From positions 62,001 to 126,000 of the forward strand of contig WKFK01000014.1 of NCBI GenBank assembly GCA_014872815.1: a stretch of 64,000 nucleotides of DNA. Reading direction: 5' to 3'. Positions 8,626-17,678 of the stretch are shown here, in pieces (the first letter of the stretch is position 1; every line of letters begins with the position of its first letter). Under the pieces are notes generated by a model, which saw only the letters and a program-made list of their open reading frames with translations, did no database searches and was not told the DNA's origin. Origin of the DNA: Paracoccaceae bacterium. Its GTDB lineage: Bacteria > Pseudomonadota > Alphaproteobacteria > Rhodobacterales > Rhodobacteraceae. Both the position numbers and the translations under genes were made by a program.

Positions 8626-10946
8626 CCGTTGGCGCCTTCCGCGAGGTGGGCGAGGACCTGTTCACGTGGGCCATCCACCACAAGGCGGCCGTTTTGCAGG
8701 ATCAGCGTGCGGGTAGAGAGCGCCAAGATGGGCGTGCGGTGCGTGGCGATGAGGGCAGTGCGGCCTTCAAGCCAAGTCGAGAGGCGGCTGACCAGCGTGC
8801 GTTCCAGCGTTTGGTCGAGTGCAGCGGTGGGTTCATCCAGAAGTACGATGCTGGGATTTTGCAGCCAGAGGCGCGCCCAACCGATGGATTGGCGTTGGCC
8901 AATCGACAGGCCTTCGCCGCCGTCGCGGATTTGCAGATCCAGCCCCTGCGGGTGGTTGCGCAGGAAGGGGCCGAGGCCGGCAAAATCGAGTGCAGCCATC
9001 AGGCGGTCATCGTCGCGTTCCAGCTGTGTCAGGTTGAGGTTGTCACGCAGGGAGCCTGCAAAAAGGCGGACGTCCTGGCTGAGGTAGCCGATGTTGCGGC
9101 GCAGGTCGCGTTGGTCGATCTGGCCCATGTCGGTGCCGTCGAGCAGCACGCGACCTTTGGTCGGGCCATAGAGACCGGCCATGAGTTTCAGCAGCGTGGA
9201 TTTGCCGGAGCCGTTGGCACCCAGAATAGTCACGCGCTGGCCCGGTTTGATAACTACGCCGGGCACATCAAGGGAAGCGCCGCTGTCTTCGTCATAGGCA
9301 AAGGACAGCTCGCGAAGTTCAAACTGGCCTTCGAGTTTCTCGCGGCGCAGGTACTTGCGTTCGCCATCTTTCTCTTGCTCAGAAAGTGCAATGGCATCAA
9401 GGCTTTCCAGCGCGCCTTTGACGTTGGACCAGCGCGCCAGAGTGCCGGCAAATTGGGTCAGAGGGGCTAAGGTGCGCGAGGTGAGGATGCCGCAAGCGAT
9501 GATGGTGCCGACGGTGAACTCGCCTGCAAACACCAGGTAAGTGCCGATCACCACGGTGGCGATGTAGGTCATCTGCTGCACGCCTTGAGACCAGTAGGTC
9601 AGGGCGGAGCTGAGGCGGCGCTGCTCGGCGGAAGAGTGGCTGGAGACGGCGTTGAGTTCGTCCCAGAGGCGCAGCACGCGGTCTTCGCCGCGTTGGGTTT
9701 TTACGGTGTCGAGCTCGGTGATGACCTCTTGCAGCAGGCGGCCCACTTTGGCCGACGCGCCTTGGGTTTCGCGTGAGAGGGTGATCATACGTTTTTGCAG
9801 AACATAGGCGGGCAGGACCATGAGAACGCCGCCGAGCATCAGCACCCAGACAAGGTTGCCCGCGATGGAGGCCACAAGCGCGAGGAAGATGACAATAAAC
9901 GGCATATCCGCCAGCACCGAGATGGTGGTGGAGGTAAAGAAGTCGCGCACCGCGCCGAAGTCGCGCATGGCGGCAAACAGGCCGGATGGGGGCAGGGGGC
10001 GGCGGTCCGAGCGCATCCCAAGCAGGCGCTTCATCAGGCGGTGCTGGATGGAGAGTTCCATGCGGCGGCCTGCGGCGTCGCTCATCTTGGCGCGGGCGAG
10101 TTTCAGCAGGCCTTCAAGGCCAATGGCAAAGATTGCGCCGATGGCGAGCACCCACAGCGTGGCCTGAGATTGGTGCGGGATCACGCGGTCGTAGACTTGT
10201 AGCGAGAAGAGCGCGACGGCGACCGCCAAGAGGTTGGCAACCAGCGAGCCGAGCATGATCTCGCCCATGTGGCGGCGGTATTTGGTGAACTCGCCCCAGA
10301 ACCAGTGGCCCGACATGCCGTCTGCGATCTGTGGCACGTGGCGCTCAGCCAATTGGCGCAGGGAGACTTTGGCGCGCAGGGCGGTGCCAGAGAAAAACGG
10401 CTCAAACTCGGTGACCGGCACTTCGGCGCGGTTGTCCGCGCAGCTGTCGTCATAGACGTAGAGGGTGTCTTCGTCTTGAGAGAGGACGAGAATGGCCTGA
10501 CCGTTGTTCATCATCGCCACCGCGGGCCATGCGGCGGGAGTGACCTTCATTTTGTGATGAATTTTGGGTTCCACACCAGCGTGGGCCAGCGCACCGGAGA
10601 GGGCTTTGACCGAGACGTCACCGGGGGCATTGGTCCACATGTGTTCGGCCACATCGGTGACCGGAATGTCGACCCCATTGAGCGAGGCCAGTGTGGAGAT
10701 CAGCGTGGCGCGGTGTTGGATGCGGGTGGCCGTAGCCTCGACCAGATCGTGGATGGCATCCGCAGGGGTGGCGGCCGGTTTGTTTGGCGCTGGCGCATCG
10801 ACGGTTTTGGGGGTGATCTGTGCCACTTGCGGAGCAGCGGGGGGCGCTTGCGCGGGCGCGGGCGCCTTGTTGGCGGGTTTGGACGACTTCACCGCAGCAA
10901 TGGAGAGCACCACCGGTGCTTTACCTTTGGGGGTCCCGTCGCTCAA
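8622..10946 (-). CDS. Type I secretion ABC permease/ATPase (LapB-like)
   Basis: The 774-residue protein powers adhesin export. After a Pro/Ala-rich start, residues about 65-185 form a peptidase-C39-like domain, but the usual N-terminal catalytic Cys context is absent, so it is probably a non-cleaving substrate-docking domain. Six membrane segments follow (about 220-480). The nucleotide-binding domain has Walker A GANGSGKST, a Q-loop SQDV, ABC signature LSIGQRQ and Walker B IVLLDEPTAALD. The start is TTG with GGAG seven bases upstream, inside the end of the TolC gene (four-base overlap). This is the LapB type that exports large adhesins. Confidence 0.92.
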   Translation of the reverse strand: MSDGTPKGKAPVVLSIAAVKSSKPANKAPAPAQAPPAAPQVAQITPKTVDAPAPNKPAATPADAIHDLVEATATRIQHRATLISTLASLNGVDIPVTDVAEHMWTNAPGDVSVKALSGALAHAGVEPKIHHKMKVTPAAWPAVAMMNNGQAILVLSQDEDTLYVYDDSCADNRAEVPVTEFEPFFSGTALRAKVSLRQLAERHVPQIADGMSGHWFWGEFTKYRRHMGEIMLGSLVANLLAVAVALFSLQVYDRVIPHQSQATLWVLAIGAIFAIGLEGLLKLARAKMSDAAGRRMELSIQHRLMKRLLGMRSDRRPLPPSGLFAAMRDFGAVRDFFTSTTISVLADMPFIVIFLALVASIAGNLVWVLMLGGVLMVLPAYVLQKRMITLSRETQGASAKVGRLLQEVITELDTVKTQRGEDRVLRLWDELNAVSSHSSAEQRRLSSALTYWSQGVQQMTYIATVVIGTYLVFAGEFTVGTIIACGILTSRTLAPLTQFAGTLARWSNVKGALESLDAIALSEQEKDGERKYLRREKLEGQFELRELSFAYDEDSGASLDVPGVVIKPGQRVTILGANGSGKSTLLKLMAGLYGPTKGRVLLDGTDMGQIDQRDLRRNIGYLSQDVRLFAGSLRDNLNLTQLERDDDRLMAALDFAGLGPFLRNHPQGLDLQIRDGGEGLSIGQRQSIGWARLWLQNPSIVLLDEPTAALDQTLERTLVSRLSTWLEGRTALIATHRTPILALSTRTLILQNGRLVVDGPREQVLAHLAEGANG

Positions 10947-12313
10947 ATCGCGTCTCCGTCTGCCAGCAGGCCCAGATCGCGGGCGAGTTCCAGTTGCGCC
11001 AGCAGCTTGTCGTATTTGGCGTCCACGCCGTCAAGAGCGCGCAGCACCGATTGTTCATACACATCGACCACTTCGAGCACGGAGCGTTGTCCGGCGCGGA
11101 ATTGGGCCTCGAACAGTTTGTAGGTGTCGCGGCCTTCGCGGGCGAGCTGGTTGGCTTCGCGTTCCTGGCGTTCGAGGCTTTTGATGTTGCTTTCCAAGCG
11201 TTTGCGGTCGCGCGCGCCGTCTTCACGGGCCTCGTCCACTTGCCGGGCGGCAATGTCTTTGGAGGCCTCAATAGCTTTCAGGCGGTCGCCGGTGCCAAGG
11301 CCCAGGCCAACATCGTTGGAGATGTTCAGACCGGCGCTGTTGCCGCGGTTGGTGGTGCGGGCGCTGGCCTTGAGGCCGGGCAGTTGCGCGGCACGTTCTA
11401 CGGTGGCTTGGGCGACAGAGCGTTCGGCTTCGGCCCGGGCGCGCAGCACGTCCAGAGGTTCGACCGCCGGGTAAGATTGCGCGGAGAGGGCGGACACAGG
11501 TTTCAGGGTGAAGGTCGTGCCGGTCATGGCCTTGAGTTCGGCCAGCGCGGTGCCTGCGCTTTCAGAGGCGGTTTCGCTTTTGGTTTCCAATGTCTGGATC
11601 TTGCTGCGCACCATGCGCAGGTCGCCTTTGTTGGAGACACCGCCGTCGACGCGGCCCTGCACGATGCGTTCAAAATGGTGCAGTTGGGCGAGGCCTTTGG
11701 TGCCGACCTGTGCTTTCTCTTGGCCGCGTAAGCCTTTGATATAGAGCGCCAGAGCAGTGTAGGTGCGTTCGTTAAGATCCTCTGAGAGGGTGACGGCGGC
11801 AACTTCGACATCGGCGGCGGCATAGTCGCGTTCGGCTTTTTTGCGGCCGTGGTCAAACAGCACCTGTTCAAACACCAGTCCGGCGATCACGTCGCTGAGT
11901 GTGGTGAGCGAGATTTCCGGGCTCAGGGTCGGGAGCCAGTTTTTGTTTTCGGCCTGTGCCCGCAGTTTGGCGGTTTGCAGTTGGGCCTCAGCGGAACGGC
12001 GCGAGGACGTCAGCGCCACGTCGGCCACATGTCCCAATGCGCTGTCGGTTGGAATGACCGAGCGGCGGGCCAGAAGGGTGGTGAGAATCTCACTTTGGGT
12101 CTTGGCATCCGCGTCCTGCTCAAAGCTGGTGCGTTTGCTGACTTCGGCGGCGGCCTCGGCCTCTTCGGGTTTGGCTTTCAGCAGGCTCAAGGGCTTGCTC
12201 ATGTCCGGTAGGTGCTCACTCATATTGGCCATGCAGCCGCTCAGGAGCGTGGCGCCCAGTAACAAGGGCAGGCTGGATGTCAGAGAGCGGCGGGACATTT
12301 TGGCGGCGGTCAT
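10943..12313 (-). CDS. TolC-family outer-membrane channel of the type I system
   Basis: The 456-residue protein opens with a signal sequence and a lipobox-like LLSGC (Cys about residue 26), suggesting a lipid-anchored channel as in LapE/OprM types. The long helical region from about residue 75 to 450 has the TolC internal duplication: PEISLTTLSDVIAGLVFEQV in the first half and NISNDVGLGLGTGDRLKAIE in the second. It sits between the adhesin gene and the ABC gene, completing a three-part exporter. Its end overlaps the ABC start, so translation is coupled. Confidence 0.88.
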   Translation of the reverse strand: MTAAKMSRRSLTSSLPLLLGATLLSGCMANMSEHLPDMSKPLSLLKAKPEEAEAAAEVSKRTSFEQDADAKTQSEILTTLLARRSVIPTDSALGHVADVALTSSRRSAEAQLQTAKLRAQAENKNWLPTLSPEISLTTLSDVIAGLVFEQVLFDHGRKKAERDYAAADVEVAAVTLSEDLNERTYTALALYIKGLRGQEKAQVGTKGLAQLHHFERIVQGRVDGGVSNKGDLRMVRSKIQTLETKSETASESAGTALAELKAMTGTTFTLKPVSALSAQSYPAVEPLDVLRARAEAERSVAQATVERAAQLPGLKASARTTNRGNSAGLNISNDVGLGLGTGDRLKAIEASKDIAARQVDEAREDGARDRKRLESNIKSLERQEREANQLAREGRDTYKLFEAQFRAGQRSVLEVVDVYEQSVLRALDGVDAKYDKLLAQLELARDLGLLADGDAI

Positions 12314-12334
12314 CCGGAGCTAGGGAGGTGCGAA

Positions 12335-12353
12335 GGGCGGCCGATGGCCGCCC
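12335..12353 (-). promoter_or_regulatory. GC-rich hairpin between adhesin and exporter genes
   Basis: GGGCGGCC and GGCCGCCC are perfectly complementary with a three-base loop. No U tract follows on the minus strand, so it is more likely an attenuator or 3' stabiliser than a complete terminator. It would let the adhesin message be more abundant than the tolC-ABC-hlyD message. Confidence 0.5.
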
Positions 12354-12363
12354 CAAACGATCA

Positions 12364-15300
12364 TCAGATGATGACGTTGATGTCTTGGTCAACGATCAGG
12401 GTCACGCCGTCATTGCCAACGGTGTAGACGTCATAGGCTTCGCCTTCGATGTTCACGGTCTGGTTGGTTTTGGTCGCGTCCGCCACGGTGATCTGGTCGT
12501 CGGAGCCGCCATGGATCGTGAGCGTGTCGGATGTGTCAGACAAGGCTTTGATCTGCGCTTCGGTCAGGGTCAGGTTTGCGTCAGACGCGTAGTCCAACTC
12601 AATGCCTTCGATGTTGAAGTTACCGGCGGCTGCATGTTCGATGGTGCCCGCGTTGGTGACGTTGTCGTCCAGAACCAGAAGGGTATCGGACTGGTTGCCC
12701 GCATCATCGGTAGAGGCGATCACCAAATGGGTGCCGTCAGAGGCTGCCGGATTGAGCGCGAACAGGGATTCATCCCCGCCGAGTGGCACCTCAGTTGCGG
12801 CCAATTCGGAAGATGTGCCGTTTTGGTGCAGCGCATGGATGTCATAATCCTGTGCCTCTGTGCTGAGCGATACAGCGGTCACGTCATCATCAGAGAAGGT
12901 CACGGATTGCACCACCGGGTTGGTGATTTCCGTGTCCACGGCAAAGGTCGCATTGGCGGTGGCCGTGTTGCCTGCCGCGTCGGTCACCGCGAGGGTGGCG
13001 TTTGCCGTGTAGGTACCTTCTGGCAGAGAGCCGTTTTCGTAGGTGACAAACCAGTTTCCTGAGGCATCCGAAGTGGTGCTGCGCACCACGCCGTCCACGG
13101 TCACGACAACGGAAGAGTTTGGCTCCGTTGTGCCTTCGAGCACCACGCCGCCCTGCATTTGTGCGGCATTGACCGGGGCGGCAAAGACGCCAGCAGAAAT
13201 GTCAACGGCAATTGAGGTGGAGGTGTCCACATGGATGGTCGACGTGGCGGAGGCGGTGTTGCCTGCGGTATCCGTCGCGGTGACGGTGACAGGGGCATCA
13301 TATTCGCCCTGTGGGATGTCCGCTGCGGTGAAGTTGGCAACCCATGTGCCGTTGGCGGCGGCAGTGACTGTGCGCGATGCGCCTGCGATCTGGACAACCA
13401 CGGTGCTGCCTGCGTCGGCGGTGCCTGTGAGGCTCAGACCCCCCGCCACTTCTGCGGCGTTGGCGATGTCGTCGCCGCCGGCCTGACCTGCGTTGATGCC
13501 TGCGGACAACTCTGTGTCCACTGCGACGGTGCCGGTCGTGGTGGCGCTGTTGCCAGCGGCATCGGTTGCAGTGATGGACACGGTGCTGTTGTAGGTGCCT
13601 TGCGGGATTTCACCGCCTGCGAAGGTCGCCGCCCATGTGCCGTTGGCCGCGGCGGTTACGGTGTGGGTCACGCCTTCCATGGTGACGGCCACGGAAGAGC
13701 CGGGCTCTGCGGTGCCTGTCAGGGTGAAACCACCGGCCACTTCTGTGGCATTGGCGGTGTTGTCGCCGCCCAGCTGGCTTGCATCCATGGCCGCCGAGAT
13801 TTCGGTGTCCACCCGGAAGCTGTCAGACGTGGTGGTTACATTGCCCGCCAAGTCAGTCGCAGTCACAGAGACTGTGGTGTCGTAGGTGCCCTGTGGGATT
13901 TCGCCAGCGGCGAAGGTGGCCGACCATGTGCCGTCGCCTGCGGCGGTCACGGTGTGGGTGACGCCTTGGATGGTCACGGCGACCGAGGAGCCTGCTTCGG
14001 CTGTGCCGGTCAGCGTGACGCCCGCGGCGGCCTCAGCCGCGTTCACCATATCGTCGCCCGCAATCGGGGAGGTGATGGTGGCAAGGCCTTCGGTGTCGAT
14101 CTGCACCGTGAAGGTTTCGGTGTGGCTGTTGCCTGCCAGATCGGTTGCGGTGATCGACACAGTGCTGTCGTAGGTGCCGGTGCCAATCGCGGAGGCGGCA
14201 AAGGCGGAAGACCATGTGCCGTCGCCTGCGACGGTGACGGTTTGGGTCACGCCTTCGAACTGAATGGACAGGGTGGAGCCTGCTTCGCCAGTGCCGGAAA
14301 GTACAACGCCATCAGAGGCTTCTGCGGCGTTGATGATGTTGTCGCCTTCGACGATACCCATGGCGACGCCGGGTGCGATTGTGTCCACCTGTAGGGTGTC
14401 GGTCACGGTGGTGACGTTGCCGCGCTGATCGGTGGATGTGATGGTGATGCCGGTGGTGTATTCGCCGGTGGTCAGGGCGGAGGAGTCAAACGTGACAGAC
14501 CAGGTGCCGTCGTCAAGCACTGTCGTGGTCTGTGTGGTGCCGTCGATTTCCACGGTCAATGTTGCGCCCGCTTCGCCGGTGCCGCTGATCACATGGCCGG
14601 TGGTGTGCTCCGCTTCGTTGACGATATCGCCAGTCGCAACGGTCCCGTCCATCACCGAAACGTCTGGTGGGGTGGTGTCGATATCAACGGAAGGACCGTC
14701 CAGATCATAGACAGTGCCGCCAGGGGAGACCACATTTACAGTGGCGTCATAGGCGCCATCGGCCGGCAGATCGGCAGGATCAAAGATCACCTCGTAGGTG
14801 CCATCATCCGCGATAACGCCTGTCCCTGTTTCGTCGCCGATAGTCACGGTGACGGTTGAGCCGGGTTCGCCGGTGCCGGTGATTGTGACGCTATCGTCGG
14901 CGGTGCCGCCCACTTCGCGCAACACGTTCACATCATCCACGGTTGGCGTGGCTTCACCCCCACCGCCGCCACCGCCGCCGATCCCGGTTGCCACAACCGC
15001 GGCGCCACCTGCGCCTACGAGACCGGGAACCAACCCTGCCAGCGGCGCTGCCAGTGGGGCCACAACCGGCTCTACCCGCTCAAGATCCAGGAAGGCCAGT
15101 TGGTCATATTCGCTCCATTTGTCCGTCATGGAGACGCTGTCATATTGCGCGAAGTACTGATCGTTGATCGGGTCGCCGAGCTCGACAACCTGCACCTGAC
15201 CGTTTTTGGACAGAAGCAGTTCACGATCCTCAATTGAGAAGTAGTTTTCCAGAGTGATGGTTTCGCCGTTCACCAGATGAATCACCAAATCACCACCGTC

Positions 15301-15450
15301 ATTCACATAGCCAGCGACGTCTGCGGGGGTGAGGTTGAGGGAGATATGGGAGGCTTGTTGGCTTGCGATGACGCCATTTGCGGCATCTGCAGTTTGGCCG
15401 CGTACAACAACTCCATCCGCGCCGCGGACGGCATAACTGTAACTACTCAT
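12364..15450 (-). CDS. Ig-repeat surface adhesin with BapA-type N-terminus, type I secreted
   Basis: The 1028-residue acidic protein has a BapA-prefix-like domain (about residues 1-125), a hydrophobic Ala/Gly/Pro stretch and an eight-glycine run near residue 160. Seven Ig-like repeats of about 95 residues follow (about 168-843), with recurring GTAEAGSSV, DGTWSATF and TATDLAGN blocks and VDT boundaries. The C-terminal 185 residues contain LTEAQIKALSDTSDTLTIHG and end in DQDINVII, like the uncleaved C-terminal secretion signals of LapA-type adhesins. No RTX nonapeptides were seen. There is no N-terminal signal peptide, as expected for type I export. It leads the operon; the role is probably surface attachment or biofilm. 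LapD/LapG homologues are not in the window. Confidence 0.88.
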   Translation of the reverse strand: MSSYSYAVRGADGVVVRGQTADAANGVIASQQASHISLNLTPADVAGYVNDGGDLVIHLVNGETITLENYFSIEDRELLLSKNGQVQVVELGDPINDQYFAQYDSVSMTDKWSEYDQLAFLDLERVEPVVAPLAAPLAGLVPGLVGAGGAAVVATGIGGGGGGGGEATPTVDDVNVLREVGGTADDSVTITGTGEPGSTVTVTIGDETGTGVIADDGTYEVIFDPADLPADGAYDATVNVVSPGGTVYDLDGPSVDIDTTPPDVSVMDGTVATGDIVNEAEHTTGHVISGTGEAGATLTVEIDGTTQTTTVLDDGTWSVTFDSSALTTGEYTTGITITSTDQRGNVTTVTDTLQVDTIAPGVAMGIVEGDNIINAAEASDGVVLSGTGEAGSTLSIQFEGVTQTVTVAGDGTWSSAFAASAIGTGTYDSTVSITATDLAGNSHTETFTVQIDTEGLATITSPIAGDDMVNAAEAAAGVTLTGTAEAGSSVAVTIQGVTHTVTAAGDGTWSATFAAGEIPQGTYDTTVSVTATDLAGNVTTTSDSFRVDTEISAAMDASQLGGDNTANATEVAGGFTLTGTAEPGSSVAVTMEGVTHTVTAAANGTWAATFAGGEIPQGTYNSTVSITATDAAGNSATTTGTVAVDTELSAGINAGQAGGDDIANAAEVAGGLSLTGTADAGSTVVVQIAGASRTVTAAANGTWVANFTAADIPQGEYDAPVTVTATDTAGNTASATSTIHVDTSTSIAVDISAGVFAAPVNAAQMQGGVVLEGTTEPNSSVVVTVDGVVRSTTSDASGNWFVTYENGSLPEGTYTANATLAVTDAAGNTATANATFAVDTEITNPVVQSVTFSDDDVTAVSLSTEAQDYDIHALHQNGTSSELAATEVPLGGDESLFALNPAASDGTHLVIASTDDAGNQSDTLLVLDDNVTNAGTIEHAAAGNFNIEGIELDYASDANLTLTEAQIKALSDTSDTLTIHGGSDDQITVADATKTNQTVNIEGEAYDVYTVGNDGVTLIVDQDINVII
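12922..14950 (-). repeat. Seven in-frame Ig-like repeats of the adhesin
   Basis: The segment encodes seven tandem modules, each about 285-295 bp. Modules 3-5 are the most alike, sharing protein blocks such as GVTHTVTAA and EIPQGTY, so recombination could change copy number. The outer modules are more divergent. Confidence 0.8.
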
Positions 15451-15504
15451 GTAATGTACCGCTCTAGGTTGTTCGGGCTTATGCCCTTGTTTGATTTGCC
15501 CTGA

Positions 15505-15532
15505 CTATAAGTCTGACCAAAGCGTAAGCCAA
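15505..15532 (-). promoter_or_regulatory. Candidate sigma-70 promoter of the adhesin operon
   Basis: On the minus strand TTGGCT (15527-15532) and TTATAG (15505-15510) are separated by 16 bp, about 55 bp before the adhesin ATG. The prediction is by eye only. Confidence 0.35.
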
Positions 15533-16258
15533 TCACTTTTTTGCCATATTTTGTTAAAATTAAGGGATTTCGTAGTTTTTCGACAACGGTTTTTGGAGCG
15601 GGATGGTAACCCTAAATAGCGGGGCGAAAAATCCAAAAGTTGTCTCGTTCGGGACGCAAGTTTTGGTGGGCTCAACATGGGGAAGTTGCACAGATTGTGG
15701 TTGAATTGTGGCGGGGCGATTTTTGTGTGGTCCGCACAAATTGAGCCGAAATACGCAACCTGTGATTGAGTTTGCTCGAGATGTGCGGGCGCGGTGTGAG
15801 GGTTGTGAGGGGGGGCATAGGCCGCGAGCCAGAAGAGTTTTGTGGGGCGATACTGCCGGCAGGCAGGATTTGGCCTATCCAAATGGTGCGACAAAACGGT
15901 CTTTGGGGCTTGAAATCTATGTATCTGAAGAAATTGTGAAAAATCTGTTCTGGTGGTGCGTCTGCAGGCGTGGGGGCGCCCTTTGTGCCGCGACAGGGCA
16001 TGGTAACATGCGGCGCGTGCAAGAAAGCGCTTATTCTCGGCCGAAATCAGCCAGTTGACGGGTTTGTCATTTGGGCGTGAGCGCCGTAGATGCCTTGGTG
16101 TCTTTGATAAAATGAACGCGTCAGAGAGGGCGCGTGGCAGGGTGTGATCCCGCCGCAGAGCGATCAAAGGCTATTGAGTGGATACCTGAGAGCAGGTTGG
16201 TCGTTCGGCCTGACTTAGGTGCAGTGAAACCCCAAGAAATGGGGGATGGAGAGAGACT
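15533..16258. other. Intergenic region without a recognised gene
   Basis: About 725 bp separate the adhesin promoter from the first porin. I find no frame with a believable ribosome binding site and protein pattern; a 220-codon open frame on the minus strand is rich in Arg, His and Pro and looks spurious. An interrupted palindrome at 15722-15740 (TTTGTGTG and CGCACAAA around GTC) could be an operator. The region probably holds the control elements of the divergent adhesin and porin genes, possibly a small RNA. Confidence 0.5.
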
Positions 16259-17377
16259 ATGGTTGGATTGAAGCACGCGGTTTTGATCGCCCCAGCGGCA
16301 ATGGTTGTGGGCAGTGTTGCCATGACGTCGACGGCCGCGGCAGAAGACGGTTTCCGGTTTTATGGGTTTTTGAACGGTGCTGTAACAAGCGTGGATGACG
16401 GCGTTCAGCGACGCAATGAGTTCAGTGACAACAGCAATGCGCCCAGCCGGATTGGTGCCTGGTATGAGATGGGCACAAATGCGGGCACGTTGAAGTTTAA
16501 CTTCGAGACAGCTTTGGGATTGCGGGGCACGTCCAGCCTAAGCATGGACTCCAGCGATGACTTCTTTGATTGGGATAAGACCGATCTGCGGAAGTTTGAA
16601 GCGATCTATGAAACCGATCGTTTCGGAACGGTTTATGTGGGGCAGGGTTCCATGGCGTCAGACGGCATTTCGGGCGGGACCGATATGTCTGGCACGGATC
16701 TGAGTGGGACAGTGGCCATCGCTGATACCGCGGGCGGATTTGCGTTCCAGCCAACAGGTGGCGGTGCGGCTGGTCCAACCATCGGCGACGTGTTCAAAGA
16801 CTTTGACGGCAGCCGCAAGGGCCGTGTGCGGTATGACACGGCAAGCCTTGGTGGGTTTGTGGTGTCGGCGTCTGCCGGGACCGAGATCTTGAAGGACAAT
16901 GACGACACCAATTTCTATGATGTGGCGTTGCGCTACGGCAATGATTTTGGGGACACCACCTTCAAAGCGACGTTGGCCTATGCGCAGACCGATGGGGCGT
17001 CTGATGACGCCAAGTCCGTTCTTGGGTCCGTGGGGGCGTTGCACAATCCGACCGGGATCAGCGGCACGCTCACTGTTGGGCAAAACGACCGGGATAGCGG
17101 GCTGAAGAGCGATTACGTCTATGCAAAGGTTGGTTTGCAGCGCGATTGGTTCAGCTTTGGCCGTACACATCTGTCTGTTGATGCCTATCGCGGCAATGAC
17201 ATGTTTGACGCGGCCGGTGACAAATCCGTGGCCTACGGTTTTGAAGCGGTGCAGAAGATCGACAATGCCAATGTGGACCTGTTCTTCAGCTACCACCAGC
17301 ACGGCTATGACGTGAACACCGGCACCACCTACAACGATGTGGACGCCTACATGCTGGGTGCGCGCTGGAGCTTCTGA
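16259..17377 (+). CDS. Outer-membrane porin-like protein, copy 1
   Basis: The 372-residue protein has a signal peptide ending near STAAA (about residue 29). It continues with alternating beta strands, from FRFYGFLNGAVTSVDDGV to a terminal strand AYMLGARWSF ending in Phe, as in trimeric outer-membrane barrels. The N-terminal motif NSNAPSRIG and KFNFETALGLRG are shared almost exactly with the next gene, so the two are tandem paralogues. GGAGAGAG precedes the ATG. It probably forms a general diffusion pore; the solute is unknown. A strong terminator follows, so the two porins are separately transcribed. Confidence 0.8.
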   Translation: MVGLKHAVLIAPAAMVVGSVAMTSTAAAEDGFRFYGFLNGAVTSVDDGVQRRNEFSDNSNAPSRIGAWYEMGTNAGTLKFNFETALGLRGTSSLSMDSSDDFFDWDKTDLRKFEAIYETDRFGTVYVGQGSMASDGISGGTDMSGTDLSGTVAIADTAGGFAFQPTGGGAAGPTIGDVFKDFDGSRKGRVRYDTASLGGFVVSASAGTEILKDNDDTNFYDVALRYGNDFGDTTFKATLAYAQTDGASDDAKSVLGSVGALHNPTGISGTLTVGQNDRDSGLKSDYVYAKVGLQRDWFSFGRTHLSVDAYRGNDMFDAAGDKSVAYGFEAVQKIDNANVDLFFSYHQHGYDVNTGTTYNDVDAYMLGARWSF

Positions 17378-17402
17378 GCCCAAAAGTCAAAACGTAAATT
17401 TG

Positions 17403-17430
17403 AAGGGCGTCCTGTTGGGGCGCCCTTTTT
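17403..17430 (+). terminator. Rho-independent terminator of porin 1
   Basis: AAGGGCG pairs with CGCCCTT, followed by a run of T. Confidence 0.8.
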
Positions 17431-17506
17431 GCTTTGTGCGTTGGGGCCCGTGCACATGTGATGTTGTTGCCTGCGAAAAGATGGTAGGGTGCATTTGCAT
17501 CCGGCG

Positions 17507-17524
17507 GATCTGCATGCGCAGATC
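17507..17524. promoter_or_regulatory. Palindrome upstream of porin 2
   Basis: GATCTGC and GCAGATC flank ATGC, about 155 bp before the porin 2 start. A further TGCATTTGCA lies just upstream. Either could be an operator; no promoter hexamers were assigned. Confidence 0.3.
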
Positions 17525-17678
17525 GCGATTTGTCGGTTTGGAATTTGAACTCTTGCGGCCGAAAGCCGCTATTTTGCGCCAGTTTTTGTGCCGGTCGATT
17601 TGAAGCCGTATTCAAGGCGCCTGTGACTATTGGACATCACATTCCGGCGGCCGTGCCGCTGGGGAGGGAGACATTGCA

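Noticed and set aside
13231-14394. Long open frame opposite the adhesin repeats
   Set aside because: Follows from repeated codons of the Ig modules on the other strand.
12922-14950. CRISPR-like reading of the regular repeats
   Set aside because: The repeats are about 290 bp, in frame and divergent, and encode Ig-like modules.
15505-16167. 220-codon open frame on the minus strand in the gap before porin 1
   Set aside because: Arg/His/Pro-rich product, no ribosome site, no pattern.
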